From Bacteroidales bacterium (GTDB lineage: Bacteria > Bacteroidota > Bacteroidia > Bacteroidales > P3), in assembly GCA_031257915.1 (NCBI GenBank), contig JAIRNR010000070.1:1-42513 (forward strand): a DNA stretch of 42,513 bases. Direction: 5' to 3'. Positions 42,133 through 42,513 of the stretch are shown piece after piece. Position numbers and translations under genes: made by a program. Numbering within the stretch: position 1 is the first letter of the stretch; each line of letters opens with the position of its first letter. Under the pieces are notes generated by a model, which ran no database searches, was not told the DNA's origin, and worked only from the letters and a program-made list of their open reading frames with translations.

Positions 42133-42318
42133 GGTATCAGGGGGGGATTGTGTTTGTATAAAAAAAGTTATTAACAAGTGTGTTTTTTTTCATCTTAGTT
42201 CGTTATACATATATACAGTATTCATAATAATGGAATAAGTATTTCCGAAATTCAACACCCAAACCAATGATTATTCGATAGATACGAATTCCGCACTAAC
42301 AAAAAAATTTATAATTGT
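42133..42318. other. Gap before the Rpn-type gene
   Basis: An A/T-rich 186-bp stretch with a G7 run near its left edge (42140-42146) and a T8 run near 42185. No ORF or exact TAnnTTTG box is seen. Confidence 0.35.
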
Positions 42319-42513
42319 ATGAACAACGACAAAAAAACTCCGGTAAATGACAAAAAAACTCCGGTAAATGACAAAAAAACTCCGGTAGATGACAAAAAAA
42401 CTCCGGTAAATGACGAAAAAACTCCGGTAAATGACAAAAAAGAGACAATGCAGAATACGGAATACCAAAACCTGCTGACGGATTTTGGTTTTAAATTTGT
42501 ATTCAAACAGGAA
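42319..42513 (+). CDS. Start of an Rpn-type PD-(D/E)XK nuclease/transposase with heptapeptide-repeat N-terminus (partial)
   Basis: An ATG at 42319 opens 65 codons that run off the window. After MNN come five copies of the heptapeptide DKKTPVN (one DKKTPVD, one DEKTPVN), then DKKETMQNTE, and then YQNLLTDFGFKFVFKQE. The last part matches the conserved opening of the Rpn/PDDEXK_2 family ('f.npltDfgFKklFg.e'), whose members promote RecA-independent recombination and are annotated as transposase-like nucleases. The catalytic core lies beyond the window. A charged repeat array in front of the family's normal start is unusual; the ancestral start may lie after the repeats at MQNTE. Family call from one motif: moderate. 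Confidence 0.65.
   Translation, partial: MNNDKKTPVNDKKTPVNDKKTPVDDKKTPVNDEKTPVNDKKETMQNTEYQNLLTDFGFKFVFKQE
42328..42432 (+). repeat. Five 21-bp in-frame tandem repeats
   Basis: The unit GACAAAAAAACTCCGGTAAA plus T occurs at 42328, 42349, 42370, 42391 and 42412, with a partial sixth copy. Only two or three bases differ among copies (GTAGAT in the third, GACG in the fifth). The 21-bp unit keeps the frame, so copy-number change would lengthen or shorten the protein by seven residues. Confidence 0.92.

Noticed and set aside
42271-42506. Minus-strand frames with repeated FFVIYRS or SFTGVFL units
   Set aside because: They are the complement of the DKKTPVN repeat; the plus frame continues into an Rpn family motif, so the plus strand is the coding one.

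Overview
The window reads as chromosome from a member of the Bacteroidota, most likely Bacteroidales. The evidence is: type IX secretion (T9SS) C-terminal domains on three proteins (type A on the two giants, CHU_C/type B on the 609-residue protein); PCMD and divergent InlB B-repeat surface proteins; a DUF6377 regulator; the recF-DUF721 gene pair; promoter-like TAnnTTTG boxes instead of sigma70 -10/-35 pairs; and a low to moderate GC content. No rRNA, tRNA or CRISPR array was seen. All assignments come from reading motifs by eye.

Nearly everything lies on the minus strand. From the left: the first codons of an exported protein (1-35), a DUF6377 membrane regulator, a type B T9SS surface protein, a membrane-anchored GH13 amylase-like enzyme and a prolyl oligopeptidase lipoprotein (to 7139). 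Next is a housekeeping run transcribed FKBP lipoprotein - ispH - recF - DUF721/DciA-like - Fic (11442 to 7186). A second run is nucleoside phosphorylase - SirB1-like - DHH phosphoesterase - small FKBP lipoprotein, closed by a clear terminator that overlaps the last stop codon (14946 to 11579). Then comes a compact three-gene cassette of unknown function (TerB-like cytoplasmic protein, four-helix membrane coiled-coil protein, VWA-like lipoprotein; 17697 to 15115), followed by murD.

Between murD and an ABC exporter sits a plus-strand accessory islet (about 19350-22494). It holds a highly structured RNA leader with an intrinsic terminator, a PKD-like/leucine-rich-repeat lipoprotein, its own terminator, five 23-bp tandem repeats and an AAA/DUF4143 ATPase. 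The minus strand resumes with a probable transcription unit: MBL hydrolase - glutamine synthetase - VIT/VWA/DUF2135 protein - ABC ATPase - ABC-2 permease (29876 to 22500).

The right quarter is two adjacent giant secreted proteins (1872 and 1962 residues) made of about 19 and 20 divergent InlB B-type repeats. They have different N-terminal modules (PCMD-like versus glycine-rich plus Ig-like) and T9SS type A tails. The right edge is a decayed region with a truncated coding remnant, a perfect 20-bp inverted repeat around 97 bp of AT-rich DNA, and the start of an Rpn-type PD-(D/E)XK nuclease/transposase whose N-terminus is a five-copy heptapeptide repeat.

The best candidates for undescribed biology are the TerB/4TM/VWA cassette, the structured RNA in front of the LRR lipoprotein, and the inverted-repeat element at the right edge.
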